Shown here one piece after another: positions 25,540 to 34,738 of a DNA stretch of 64,000 nt. The DNA is from Spirosoma sp. KCTC 42546 (GTDB lineage Bacteria; Bacteroidota; Bacteroidia; Cytophagales; Spirosomataceae). The number at the start of each line of letters is the position of its first letter. The first letter of the stretch is position 1. Position numbers and translations under genes: made by a program. Location: positions 1,302,001 through 1,366,000 of the forward strand of contig NZ_CP041360.1 of assembly GCF_006965485.1 (NCBI RefSeq), written 5' to 3'. The notes beneath the pieces were generated by a model that saw only the letters and a list, made by a program, of their open reading frames with translations, made no database searches and had not been told where the DNA came from.

Positions 25540-28137
25540 TTATCTGAACTGCTGCCCAATCGTAAAGTGGAACTGACCTGATGCTTTGTCTTTCACGCCC
25601 GGAATTTTGTCGAAACCATATCCGTAGTCGATCCCGATTAACCCAAAGGCAGGCATAAAGATACGGGCACCAAAGCCCATGGACCGCTTCAGATCGAATG
25701 GATTATACTGTTTATAACTGGCCCAGTTATTACCGGCTTCCAGGAATGTCAGGACAAATATGGTAGCTGATGGGTTCAATGAAACAGGATAACGAAGTTC
25801 AGCAACGAATTTGTTGTAAACTACACCACCCTGACTGCGAGACGTTTGATCGACAGCGCGGTCGTAATCAGCCGTGTACACGCTACGGTCGTCATAACCA
25901 CGCAGACCAATAATATCCTGTGCCAGCGCGAACTGTCCCTGGCCCGCCAGACCTGAGCCACCCAATACAAATCGTTCAAATGGTCCGATTGTCGTACGCT
26001 TGTTGTAGCTGCCCAAAAAGCCTAAGTGAGCACGGGTGTTCAATACCAGTTTGCCAAATACTGTCTGGAACCAGCTGGCGTCGAACATCCATTTGTGGTA
26101 TTCCACAAACTTATATTTATCCTTTGGAGCCTCTGTTGCCGTTGTCGTACGCCAAGCCGAATACGGAGGGGTAAACGAACCACTCAAGGTAAACGATGAG
26201 CCATTACGGGGGAACTGCGGGTTATCGATGCTGTTCCGTGAGAGCGTCGTGTTAAACGTAATGTTGTTCGAGATACCGTCCTTGTAACCGATGTAGAATA
26301 AGTCAAGGTTGTTGAGGTCATAGCGCTGATACGAAATTGAGTTACTCAGCGAGAAGTAATCATCCGGTATTTTCAACTGACGACCTAACCCGATTGTAAT
26401 AGCCGTGTTTGTATACGATCCAGTTGGTTTACGACCCTGTAGACTTTGGTAAATACTATACGGGTTGGTTGGATCATAGAATGTCCGATACACAGTGTGG
26501 CTGGCACTAACCGACAGGGCATTTGGCTTGCGACCGCCCAGCCAGGGCTCCGTAAATGACAGGGAATATACCTGATACTGACTACCGTTGGCCTGGAAGC
26601 GTAACTGTACCCGTTGGCCATCGCCAGCCGGTAGGGGTTTCCAGGCGCTGAAGTTAGGGATGTTGCGGGCCGAGAAGTTATTGAACGTCAGACCGAGCGT
26701 TCCTACAAAGCCGACATAACCGCCCCAACCTCCAGACAATTCGATCTGATCGGATGGTTTTTCTTCAACGGTGTATTCAATGTCAACTGTACCATCACTC
26801 TGTGGAATTGGGTTGATACCAATTTTTTCCGGATCGAAGTAGCCAAGTGTCGATAATTCGCGTTGGGTACGGATCAGGTTCGTTTTTGAGAATTTCTGGC
26901 CAGGCAGCGTCCGAATCGTACGCATGACCACGTGATCGCTGGTTTTGGTGTTACCATTCAGAATCACTTTGTTAATGGTGGCCTGCTTGCCTTCGAAAAT
27001 CCGGATTTCAAGGTCGATCGAGTCACCATCGATGGATTTCTCAATAGGCTGAGCGTTGTAATACAGATAACCCAGGTCCATGTATTGCGAACTTAAATCC
27101 TGACCCGGATTACCGTTCATACGCTTATCCAGATCCTCCGGGTTATACACATCCCCTTTATTTACGCCCAGCACCTGACGAAGTTGAGCTGCGGTGTAGA
27201 GGTAGTTGCCCGAAAAATCAATGTTGCGGTAAAAATACTGATGACCTTCATTCAGCTTCATGTTGATGCTGATGGTATTGCCACCCTTGTGTACTACGGT
27301 ATCATGCTCGATGGTTGCATCGCGGTAGCCGAGTTTGTTGTAATACTCAAGCACCTTCTTTTTGTCTTCTTCGTATTTCTTAGGGACGAATTTCGATGGG
27401 GTGAATACACGTCCGAACCGTTGTTCTTTCGTGCTTTTCATCTTCATCCGCACGGCATTCTCATCCAGTTCGTTAAGTCCCTCGAAGTTAATTTTAGAAA
27501 TTTTAACTTTTTGACCCTTATCGACCAATACACGCATGGTCGCATTATTACGGGTACTATCTGGAACGGTGGTGATTTTGACCTTTGTATTGAGGAAGCC
27601 TTTGTCGACGAAGTACTTACGCACGGCCATCTGGGTGTTTTTCGTAATCGTATTCGTCACGATTTTACCCAGGTTGAGTTTGATTTTATCTTTAAGGTTG
27701 TCCTGTTCTCCTTTTTTGACGCCCAGAAAACTAACCCGATACAGGCGGGGGCGTTCCTGCACCCGAAACATTAGGGATACTTTATTTTCATTGACGTTTG
27801 TGGCAAACAACTCAACGTTATCCAGCAAACCCGATTCCATCAATTTACGGACTGATGAGCCAATGATTTCACCTGGAATTCGAATTTTATCGCCAACCTT
27901 CAGGCCTGCCAGCGATACAAGTGAGTTAGGATCAAGGTAGCGAGTGCCCGTTACGGTTAATCCGGCAATTTCATATTCTTTCGGACTGGCGTAGTTAAGC
28001 AAGTCGTTTGTTTCTACTGGAGCAGTACTGGGTACCCCCACGCCCACGCGCACTTGCGCCCGAACCTGAGCAGGCAATAGGCCGATGCCGATAAGCAGGT
28101 AAACGGCTCCCAATAGGACTTTTATACGGTGTTCCAA
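25540..28137 (-). CDS. bamA: Outer membrane protein assembly factor BamA
   Basis: About 865 residues from a TTG at 28137 giving a clear signal peptide (KVLLGAVYLLIGIGLLPAQ). No ATG is available near the N-terminus; a further TTG at 28245 would add 36 residues that do not look like a signal sequence. Residues ~30-400 hold POTRA domains (EIAGLTVTGTRYLD, VSFLGVKKG, NKVILNGNTKTSD). The rest is a 16-stranded beta-barrel ending in a Phe-containing strand (FHFTIGQQFR), as the Bam signal requires. It folds and inserts outer-membrane proteins. Located directly after uppS and upstream of two Skp genes. Confidence 0.94.
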   Translation of the reverse strand: MEHRIKVLLGAVYLLIGIGLLPAQVRAQVRVGVGVPSTAPVETNDLLNYASPKEYEIAGLTVTGTRYLDPNSLVSLAGLKVGDKIRIPGEIIGSSVRKLMESGLLDNVELFATNVNENKVSLMFRVQERPRLYRVSFLGVKKGEQDNLKDKIKLNLGKIVTNTITKNTQMAVRKYFVDKGFLNTKVKITTVPDSTRNNATMRVLVDKGQKVKISKINFEGLNELDENAVRMKMKSTKEQRFGRVFTPSKFVPKKYEEDKKKVLEYYNKLGYRDATIEHDTVVHKGGNTISINMKLNEGHQYFYRNIDFSGNYLYTAAQLRQVLGVNKGDVYNPEDLDKRMNGNPGQDLSSQYMDLGYLYYNAQPIEKSIDGDSIDLEIRIFEGKQATINKVILNGNTKTSDHVVMRTIRTLPGQKFSKTNLIRTQRELSTLGYFDPEKIGINPIPQSDGTVDIEYTVEEKPSDQIELSGGWGGYVGFVGTLGLTFNNFSARNIPNFSAWKPLPAGDGQRVQLRFQANGSQYQVYSLSFTEPWLGGRKPNALSVSASHTVYRTFYDPTNPYSIYQSLQGRKPTGSYTNTAITIGLGRQLKIPDDYFSLSNSISYQRYDLNNLDLFYIGYKDGISNNITFNTTLSRNSIDNPQFPRNGSSFTLSGSFTPPYSAWRTTTATEAPKDKYKFVEYHKWMFDASWFQTVFGKLVLNTRAHLGFLGSYNKRTTIGPFERFVLGGSGLAGQGQFALAQDIIGLRGYDDRSVYTADYDRAVDQTSRSQGGVVYNKFVAELRYPVSLNPSATIFVLTFLEAGNNWASYKQYNPFDLKRSMGFGARIFMPAFGLIGIDYGYGFDKIPGVKDKASGQFHFTIGQQFR

Positions 28138-28246
28138 GTTGTAATGCGTGTTAATTGATTGGTTATCTGGATTCAATTTGGGCGAATAAGGTTGCAATTC
28201 ACACAACTTATTTCTCACACAACAGAGCCTTGCGCTCGAATCCAAT

Positions 28247-28984
28247 TTATTTAACTAATTGTTCGCTGATTTTGCCAAACCGACGTTCACGTTGCTGATA
28301 GTTAACAATAGCTTCGTACAGGTGAGCTTTTCGGAAGTCGGGCCAGAGTACATCGGGCATGTATAATTCCGCGTAAGCCAGTTGCCAAAGCATAAAATTA
28401 CTAATACGCATTTCGCCACTGGTACGGATCATCAGTTCCGGGTCTGGAATACCGCCGGTTGACAGATACTGACTGAAGACCGTATCGTCAATCTGATCAG
28501 GATTTAGGTTACCATCACGGACATCAGTCGCCAGCTTCCGGGCTGCTTCCACAATATCCCAACGCCCACTGTAACTGAGCGCCAAAATGAGCGTTAGCCC
28601 CGTATTCTGGCTGGTTTCGCGCATGGCTTCGGTTAACTCGCGCTGACAGTCGGTAGGTAAACTGTCAACATGACCGATGGTAGCCAACCGTACATTGTTG
28701 TCCATTAGTGTTTTAATTTCCCCCCGAATGGTATGAACCAGCAGCGTCATGAGCGCATCTACTTCAAATTTCGGGCGATTCCAGTTTTCAGTGGAAAAGG
28801 CGTAGAGCGTCAGGTATTTCACGCCTAATTCAGCGCATCCTTCCGTTACTTCGCGTACAGCCTTAATGGCATTGCGGTGGCCAAACACCCGGGCAGCTCC
28901 CTGACGCTTAGCCCAGCGACCGTTTCCGTCCATGATAACGGCGATGTGCTGGGGCAGATTGCTCGAGTCAATGTGTTCCTTCAT
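28247..28984 (-). CDS. uppS: Undecaprenyl diphosphate synthase (isoprenyl transferase)
   Basis: 245 residues, standard length. It condenses isopentenyl diphosphate units in cis to make undecaprenyl diphosphate, the lipid carrier for cell-wall and O-antigen sugars. The catalytic signature IAVIMDGNGRWAKRQG is near residues 14-29 with the metal-binding Asp at ~19. Also present are TLYAFSTENWNRP and the C-terminal SGEMRISNFMLWQLAYAELY. It is the first gene of the operon with bamA, whose probable start lies 109 nt further on. A minus-strand promoter box is seen at 29022-29029. Confidence 0.96.
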   Translation of the reverse strand: MKEHIDSSNLPQHIAVIMDGNGRWAKRQGAARVFGHRNAIKAVREVTEGCAELGVKYLTLYAFSTENWNRPKFEVDALMTLLVHTIRGEIKTLMDNNVRLATIGHVDSLPTDCQRELTEAMRETSQNTGLTLILALSYSGRWDIVEAARKLATDVRDGNLNPDQIDDTVFSQYLSTGGIPDPELMIRTSGEMRISNFMLWQLAYAELYMPDVLWPDFRKAHLYEAIVNYQQRERRFGKISEQLVK

Positions 28985-29021
28985 CCCAGGGGAGGAGTTT
29001 TAACAAGAATTAACAAGGCCG

Positions 29022-29029
29022 CGAAGATA
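29022..29029 (-). promoter_or_regulatory. -7-like box of the uppS operon
   Basis: On the minus strand the sequence reads TATCTTCG, one mismatch from TAnnTTTG, 37 nt upstream of the uppS ATG. The -33 element is not clear. Confidence 0.4.
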
Positions 29030-29057
29030 CGGAATTTTAGTCAGTTATGGGGAAGAT

Positions 29058-29139
29058 AATGAGTGAAAGAGTGAAAGACCGAAAGACCGAAAGGCTGTGG
29101 ATGGCTTCAGTCTTTCGGTCTTTCACTCTTTCGCTCATT
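29058..29139. repeat. 35-bp inverted repeat in a divergent promoter gap
   Basis: Left arm from 29058 and right arm ending at 29139 pair over ~35 bp with three mismatches. The arm is a tandem of the words GTGAAAGA and CCGAAAGA. It is the only one of the window's long inverted repeats in a divergent gap, flanked by two -7-like boxes. Confidence 0.8.
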
Positions 29140-29145
29140 GTTAGG

Positions 29146-29153
29146 TATCTTTG
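29146..29153 (+). promoter_or_regulatory. -7-like box of the fasciclin gene
   Basis: TATCTTTG matches TAnnTTTG exactly, 70 nt upstream of the ATG and only 6 nt from the end of the inverted repeat, so any -33 element would lie inside the repeat arm. Confidence 0.5.
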
Positions 29154-29223
29154 CCGGAGGAAAACATAAATAGGGTCGGTACGTTTTTTTGATACGAACC
29201 TGTTATTTCACTAACCACTCTAA

Positions 29224-30180
29224 ATGACTACCTCGTTTTCGTTATTTCTGAGCCGAATGTCGGTGCTTATGTTGCTGTTAGTAGCAATGGGTTGTCAAAC
29301 ACGGGATGATGCCGTGGCCACCCCGCAAACAATTTCCGACCGTATTCTGGAAGATAGTCAATTCAGTTTATTCCGGCTCGCTATGGGGTATGCGGGTGTT
29401 GGGGACGCTTTAAAATCAGGTAATCTAACGTTGTTTGCGCCAACAGATGCCGCTTTTCAGGCAGCGGGCTTAGCCACCGAAGAGGCTATACGGGCAACTC
29501 CTCGGGATCAGTTACGGACTATGTTAATGTACCACGTGCTCTATGGACGGTCGGCGTCATCGGCTATTCCGGCCGGACAAAATTCTGTGATAACTGCTAA
29601 TAAAGCGGCTGCTTTTGTTACGAAAACAACGGATGGGTCCATTTATATAAATAGCGCTAAGCTAACCCAAACAGACATTGCAGTTGCCAACGGGTACATT
29701 CATGTGATTGATCGGGTGCTGATTCCTGGAACCGGAAATCTGCTGACAACGATTCAGACTAACCCGAACCTGACGTTTTTGGCAGCGGCTATTAAACGAG
29801 TTGGTTCGAGTAACCCGACTTTACTGGCTACGCTGGATAATGTCTCGGCAACTAACCCAGTAACTGTGTTTGCGCCGAACGATGCCGCATTTAAAGCCGA
29901 CAAAGTCTATAATACACTGGCTGCTATTGAGTCGGCCAATGTACAAACACTAACCAATACGCTCCTGTATCATGTTCTGTCGGGGGTAAAGTTTTCCACT
30001 CAATTTCAGTCAGGTAGCGTTGCCACCTTGCTCAGCGGGAATACGGTTACGTTGACGGTAGCCCCGAATCAGCTTACGGTTAAAGGCAATAAAAATTCAA
30101 CTTCGGCATTTGTGAAGCAGGCCGATCTGACCGCAACCAATGGGGTCATTCATATCATTGATCAGGTCTTACAGCCGTAG
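29224..30180 (+). CDS. Lipoprotein with two fasciclin (FAS1) domains
   Basis: 318 residues. The N-terminus ends in a lipobox VAMGC (Cys ~24), so it is probably lipid-anchored. Two FAS1 domains follow, about 35-165 and 170-318. Each has the H1 motif (TLFAPTDAAFQAA and TVFAPNDAAFKAD), the YHVL strand and the closing IHVIDRVL or IHIIDQVL. FAS1 domains mediate adhesion or bind small ligands. The binding partner here is unknown. Confidence 0.93.
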   Translation: MTTSFSLFLSRMSVLMLLLVAMGCQTRDDAVATPQTISDRILEDSQFSLFRLAMGYAGVGDALKSGNLTLFAPTDAAFQAAGLATEEAIRATPRDQLRTMLMYHVLYGRSASSAIPAGQNSVITANKAAAFVTKTTDGSIYINSAKLTQTDIAVANGYIHVIDRVLIPGTGNLLTTIQTNPNLTFLAAAIKRVGSSNPTLLATLDNVSATNPVTVFAPNDAAFKADKVYNTLAAIESANVQTLTNTLLYHVLSGVKFSTQFQSGSVATLLSGNTVTLTVAPNQLTVKGNKNSTSAFVKQADLTATNGVIHIIDQVLQP

Positions 30181-30291
30181 GCCACAGGACTAGTTTCTAA
30201 CTTAATTAGCAGAAATTTTAATCGACTTACCAACGCATTGCCACAATCAGGGGTCATTTAGCGTACAAGGTATGTTTGTTCAGTCATTTTC

Positions 30292-31275
30292 ATGAGTAAA
30301 CTTCAGCTATTAATTTTCAGTGTATTGTTACTGGGTGGGTTGGCATCCTGCACATCAGAGGATGTAAGTGCAGATACTACCAAAGCCGCTACCTATAAGT
30401 CTAATATTGCAGATATAGACACCTATATTGCGTCTCAGACCTGGACGGTAAAACCTACATCAGTGACTTCGAACTCGGGTCTTTATTTTGCGCTGACCAA
30501 ACCAAGCACATCGACGGTGAGCCCACAGGAAGGACAGGAGCTTGAGTTTACCTATACGCTTTCTATACTGACTAGTACTACTGCTACTAGCTCAAGTGCT
30601 ACAAGTACAACGGTTGTAAGTGCCAAAATTGTCGATACGGTCTATGCGAAAAATCCAATCTTTATTCCGTATAAGAAAGGTATACTAAAAGCGGGTTTGG
30701 AGGAAGGGCTATTAAAGATGCACGAAGGAGAACAAGCTGTTTTATTGATGCCCTCACTAATTGGGTATGGTGATGTACTTAGTTCAGATGGCCTGGTGCC
30801 TGCGAATTCGCCTTTACGGTTCGATGTAACCTTGAATCGAACCCGGACTGAAGACCAGCAAATGGATGAATATGCTGCTTCCAATAGTTTAAACCTTACC
30901 CAAAAGACCTCAACTGGTCTACGCTTTTTTCTGACAACACCCAGCACATCAGTAGATTCGGTTAAAACGGCATTAGGCAAATCGCAGACAGTGACTATAC
31001 GGTATGCTGCTAAACAGCTTCATGCTAAAACAGTGGTAAGATTTGATACGGTCAGTAGCGCTAGTTTAACGTCAACCAATCTGACTAACCTTGTGACTGG
31101 CTTTGCAGAAGGAATAGTGAAATTAAAAGTGGGCGACAAAGCAACATTTCTGATGCCATCCTCACTTGGGTATAAGGATGCCGGTGTGGTTGATAAAAGC
31201 ACTACCCCTGCTGTGTATAAAGTTTCGCCCTATGCACCTCTTCGGTATGATGTTGAAGTGCTTTCGGTCAAATAA
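30292..31275 (+). CDS. FKBP-type peptidyl-prolyl isomerase lipoprotein, copy 1
   Basis: 327 residues with lipobox GLASC (Cys 20). Two FKBP-like halves are seen, ~35-185 and ~190-327. Each ends in the pattern of an FKBP beta-sheet: GLLKMHEGEQAVLLMPSLIGYGD, then ANSPLRFDVTLNR, and GIVKLKVGDKATFLMPSSLGYKD, then APLRYDVEVLSV. FKBPs catalyse cis-trans isomerisation of prolyl bonds and serve as periplasmic chaperones. Key aromatic active-site residues look poorly conserved in the first half, so catalysis is not assured. A paralogue follows 35 nt downstream. Confidence 0.88.
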   Translation: MSKLQLLIFSVLLLGGLASCTSEDVSADTTKAATYKSNIADIDTYIASQTWTVKPTSVTSNSGLYFALTKPSTSTVSPQEGQELEFTYTLSILTSTTATSSSATSTTVVSAKIVDTVYAKNPIFIPYKKGILKAGLEEGLLKMHEGEQAVLLMPSLIGYGDVLSSDGLVPANSPLRFDVTLNRTRTEDQQMDEYAASNSLNLTQKTSTGLRFFLTTPSTSVDSVKTALGKSQTVTIRYAAKQLHAKTVVRFDTVSSASLTSTNLTNLVTGFAEGIVKLKVGDKATFLMPSSLGYKDAGVVDKSTTPAVYKVSPYAPLRYDVEVLSVK

Positions 31276-31310
31276 ATCAGTAATTTTCAATTAGTTAGTT
31301 CTCTATTTTC

Positions 31311-32198
31311 ATGCGTAATCTACCTGTATTCATGTTCAGCCTCCTGCTAGTCGGTGGGTTGTCCTCTTGCCAAAAAGAAGATGTTGGTCTTACCGACGAT
31401 CAAATTCTGGAAACCAATAAAGCCGATATTCTTTCTTATGCTGCGGCTAAAGGCCTGACGGGGTCTATTTCGTCTACCGGGGTCTATTACGCGCTGAGTA
31501 AACCCAGTGGCTCTGGCGTAACGCCAGCGTATGGTCAGGAAGCGGAGTTTAGTTATAAACTATCAGTTCTGACTCGGAATAGTGCTAACGCCGTGATCGA
31601 TACGTTTGTTGATTCGACCTATGCAACCAAGTCTAGCTATGTTTACCTTGTTGCAAATACGCCGGGCTTAACAGAAGGCATACTGAAAATGAGTGAGGGC
31701 GATCAATCAGTCATTTTGTTGCCATCCGTTTATGCCTTTGGCCGAACAGGAGCTGGTAATGGTATAATTCCTGCCAATGCACCTGTTCGGTTGGATATGA
31801 AACTGAAACGGACCCGGACTGAAGATCAACAGATTGACGAATATCTAACAGCAAATAAACTGACGCCAACGGAGGTAACGCCGAGTGGATTACGGTTTAT
31901 AAAAACGCTGGCTAACTCGACTGGGGCTCCTACAACGCCTACGCAAACGCTTACCATTAAGTACAGAGGTCAGTTGCTGAGAGCAACGTCGGCTTTTGAC
32001 AGCACCGGTACAGGAACCTATTCGGCGGTAGCCAGTCAGTTTGTTCCTGGATTTGCAGAGGGGTTAGCTAAACTTAAAGTGGGTGAAAAGGCAACGATCG
32101 TTTTCCCTTCGAAAATAGGGTATGGATCTACGGGTTATCAAGTAATTCCTGCCTATGCACCACTGCGGTTCGATATAGAACTGGTTTCGGCACAGTAA
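31311..32198 (+). CDS. FKBP-type peptidyl-prolyl isomerase lipoprotein, copy 2
   Basis: 295 residues, paralogue of the preceding gene with lipobox GLSSC (Cys 20). Two FKBP-like halves are again present, with GILKMSEGDQSVILLPSVYAFG / APVRLDMKLKRTRTEDQQ and GLAKLKVGEKATIVFPSKIGYG / APLRFDIELVSA. The segment RTRTEDQQxDEY between the halves is nearly identical in both copies, supporting recent tandem duplication. The spacing suggests one transcript, ending at the 32220-32251 terminator. Confidence 0.88.
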   Translation: MRNLPVFMFSLLLVGGLSSCQKEDVGLTDDQILETNKADILSYAAAKGLTGSISSTGVYYALSKPSGSGVTPAYGQEAEFSYKLSVLTRNSANAVIDTFVDSTYATKSSYVYLVANTPGLTEGILKMSEGDQSVILLPSVYAFGRTGAGNGIIPANAPVRLDMKLKRTRTEDQQIDEYLTANKLTPTEVTPSGLRFIKTLANSTGAPTTPTQTLTIKYRGQLLRATSAFDSTGTGTYSAVASQFVPGFAEGLAKLKVGEKATIVFPSKIGYGSTGYQVIPAYAPLRFDIELVSAQ

Positions 32199-32219
32199 GC
32201 TAAACAAGACGTTTTTTAG

Positions 32220-32251
32220 AGCGACCTACGGATTCCGTAGGTCGCTTTTTT
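32220..32251 (+). terminator. Intrinsic terminator of the FKBP pair
   Basis: A perfect 12-bp stem (32220-32231 with 32235-32246) has a 3-nt loop followed by T residues. It is 21 nt after the second FKBP stop. Confidence 0.92.
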
Positions 32252-32282
32252 ATGGCATTTATGAAGCCATTTGTAGACGTCG

Positions 32283-33062
32283 TTACTTCGGAGCCATCCG
32301 AATAGCGCCATCGAGTCGGATCACTTCGCCGTTTAGCATCGGATTTTCGAGGATACTTTTAGCCAGCATGGCGTATTCCGATGGACGTCCAAGTCGCGAA
32401 GGGAACGGTACCTGCTGCCCTAATGATAGTCGGGCTTCTTCGGGAAGGGCAGCTAGTAAGGGTGTCTCAAACAGACCGGGGGCAATGGTCATGACCCGGA
32501 TTCCAGACCGGGCTAAATCGCGGGCGATGGGTAGCGTCATGCCCACGATACCTCCCTTTGAGGCTGCATAAGCCGCCTGGCCGATTTGGCCGTCGTAAGC
32601 GGCTACGGAAGCCGTGTTGATAATAACACCCCGCTCACCTTCACTAGTAGGGGTATTGTGTTCCATGGCTAGTGCCGCCAGCCGAATAACGTTGAAGGTT
32701 CCGATGAGGTTAATGGAAATGACTTTTTGGAAAGCCGCCAGCGAGTGCGCGCCATACACCCCATCAACTTTGCCAACTGTTTTGCGCGCTTCGGCAACGC
32801 CCGCGCAATTGATGTTAATGTCCAAACGGCCAAACGTGCCAATGGCCATATTGACGGCTGTTTGTACATCGGCTTCATCGGTAACGTTCGTCTTGGCAAA
32901 GCGAACGGTTGCCCCTAGTTCTTCGGCAAGTGCATTGCCTCGCTCGTCGTTCAGGTCCAGAATAACAACATTGGCCCCGTTGGCTACCAGCATTCGGGTG
33001 GTGGCTTCGCCCAGGCCAGAAGCACCTCCGGAAACGATGGCGGTTGATGAGTTTAGTTCCAT
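32283..33062 (-). CDS. Short-chain dehydrogenase, 3-hydroxyacyl-CoA dehydrogenase type 2-like
   Basis: 259 residues, classical SDR. NAD(P)-binding motif [10 protein letters not shown] at ~12-21, NNAG-equivalent INCAGVAEA, catalytic Ser in [10 protein letters not shown] and YAASK (Tyr-Lys). The sequence order and the 3-hydroxyacyl-type insert ([21 protein letters not shown]) match the HSD17B10-like group, which oxidises 3-hydroxyacyl-CoA in fatty-acid degradation. Ends with [16 protein letters not shown], the common SDR C-terminus. The FAD oxidoreductase gene lies 5 nt upstream on the same strand, so they probably share a transcript. Substrate is inferred. Confidence 0.87.
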   Translation of the reverse strand: MELNSSTAIVSGGASGLGEATTRMLVANGANVVILDLNDERGNALAEELGATVRFAKTNVTDEADVQTAVNMAIGTFGRLDININCAGVAEARKTVGKVDGVYGAHSLAAFQKVISINLIGTFNVIRLAALAMEHNTPTSEGERGVIINTASVAAYDGQIGQAAYAASKGGIVGMTLPIARDLARSGIRVMTIAPGLFETPLLAALPEEARLSLGQQVPFPSRLGRPSEYAMLAKSILENPMLNGEVIRLDGAIRMAPK

Positions 33063-33067
33063 ACGAT

Positions 33068-34720
33068 TTACTTGGTTAATTGCTGGCTTTGTGCCTGAAT
33101 GAGCCGTTGAAGTTTGGGAACGTCGATATCCTGTATGGCTTTCTTGTCATCAATGGCCAGGCAGGAAGCCTGCGCGGCCGACTGCGCCAGTACCATAAAA
33201 ACGGGTTCCATTCGGATAGAGCCATACGCAATATGACTGGCCGATAAGCAAACCGGTACCAACAGGTTTTGTACACTGCCTTTCTTCGGAATAATGGCCC
33301 GGAAACTAACGGGATAAGGCGGAAACCCACCGACCTGCACATCGCCCTCGTTCCGAACCATCGGTATGCCATTGCGGTCGTTCACAATGAATCGCTGGCA
33401 ATTGTGCGAGTCCATCGTGTAAGCCGCCATACCAACCGCATCCGGTACAACGACTTTACCCTCGCAATTGGCCTGGGTCATTACGTATTCGCCGATGAGC
33501 CGCCGACCTTCGCGGATGTATAGCTGGGGCGAAAAGTTATTGTTGTCCTGGTATTCATCTTTGGGATAACCCCACTGAAGCATTTCGTCCCGCAGGTGCT
33601 TCGGCATACGCGGATCGTGCCCGATGAAGTAAAAGAGCCCTTTGGTATACTGTTCGTGCTCCCGAATGATCTGGTCACGTCGGGCGTAGTCAGCGTCGGG
33701 GTAGTCGTAATTGGCCCCGATCATATCCGTTGAAAAGCCACCGCAGTTGTTGATGTCGGTTTTATGATTGGGCATCATCACAAAGTGCATCAGATTCCAG
33801 GTCAACTCCTTCGGTATCTTTTGGGCGATTTGCCGTAGCAGTAATTCGTATTTGGTGGAATCGTATCCATCCGGACGGGTAATCGGAATGCGATTGGCCG
33901 GGTCGTCGGTCAGGCACAGGCGGAAGTTGTAGGCTTGTACCGTTCGGTCGGCAGTGCCGTTGGGTGCCAGTGAGGCCGGGCCAATGCCCCACACTATTCC
34001 ACTTTCGGGCTTGCCGGGCTGGTTGTAGGGATCTACGCCATCGGGAAACTGGTGCTTGTCCCGGAACTGCACGCCGTTGAGGGGTTCATTATACTGGCTG
34101 GACGCTTCCCGCCCAACCGTATAGGCTACGCCTGCTCTGGCCATCAGATCGCCTTCGTAAGAGCAGTCAATAAATTGTTTAGCCTCAATCGTTTGCGTTT
34201 CAGGACTAGGTACACTGTTCGATTGCTGGTCTTTTGTATACCACTGTGCCAGAACCCGTTCGAGTTTAATCCGCTTTATCTTGTTCGCTATGACTTCGGC
34301 AGATGTGATTCTGTAGGCATATAAAGGGGCAACGCCAGCTTCCTGTAGGTACTGCTTGAAAATTGTTTCGGCAACGTGCGGTTCAAATGTCCACTGTTCC
34401 GGCTTGCCATAATGCCGACCCACGCGCCGATAAAAATCTCTGGACAAACCCGTGATTGCCTGCTTGTTGCCAATATCGGTTGCTCCCAAACCACCCGATG
34501 ACATACCGCCGAGATGAAGACCCGGTTCAATCAGCACAACCGACTTACCCGCTTTTTTGGCCGAATAAGCCGCAATCACGCCTGCTGACGTGCCTCCATA
34601 CACACACACATCGACGACGTGTACTGGCTGTGCGTACAAGAGAGACGAAAATTGGGATAACAGGATGACCCCTGCAAAAGCGGATCGACTGATTGACGAA
34701 GCAAAAACAAACCCATTCAT
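33068..34720 (-). CDS. Secreted FAD-dependent oxidoreductase (FAD_oxidored/xanthan-lyase-associated type)
   Basis: 550 residues. A signal peptide ([19 protein letters not shown]) implies a periplasmic or secreted enzyme. FAD-binding dinucleotide motif [23 protein letters not shown] (GxSxG type), then [17 protein letters not shown]. Matches PF12831-type proteins, annotated in Bacteroidota as FAD-dependent oxidoreductases, often in polysaccharide-related loci. No substrate can be assigned. The gene lies 18 nt from the YjjG-like gene upstream and 5 nt from the SDR downstream, giving a compact three-gene block. Confidence 0.82.
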   Translation of the reverse strand: MNGFVFASSISRSAFAGVILLSQFSSLLYAQPVHVVDVCVYGGTSAGVIAAYSAKKAGKSVVLIEPGLHLGGMSSGGLGATDIGNKQAITGLSRDFYRRVGRHYGKPEQWTFEPHVAETIFKQYLQEAGVAPLYAYRITSAEVIANKIKRIKLERVLAQWYTKDQQSNSVPSPETQTIEAKQFIDCSYEGDLMARAGVAYTVGREASSQYNEPLNGVQFRDKHQFPDGVDPYNQPGKPESGIVWGIGPASLAPNGTADRTVQAYNFRLCLTDDPANRIPITRPDGYDSTKYELLLRQIAQKIPKELTWNLMHFVMMPNHKTDINNCGGFSTDMIGANYDYPDADYARRDQIIREHEQYTKGLFYFIGHDPRMPKHLRDEMLQWGYPKDEYQDNNNFSPQLYIREGRRLIGEYVMTQANCEGKVVVPDAVGMAAYTMDSHNCQRFIVNDRNGIPMVRNEGDVQVGGFPPYPVSFRAIIPKKGSVQNLLVPVCLSASHIAYGSIRMEPVFMVLAQSAAQASCLAIDDKKAIQDIDVPKLQRLIQAQSQQLTK

Positions 34721-34738
34721 AGTAAATTTAGGATTAGT

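Noticed and set aside
27184..27774. Open frame of about 196 codons on the plus strand inside bamA
   Set aside because: It is antisense to a well-supported bamA frame with POTRA motifs, has no known motif and no promoter or terminator of its own.
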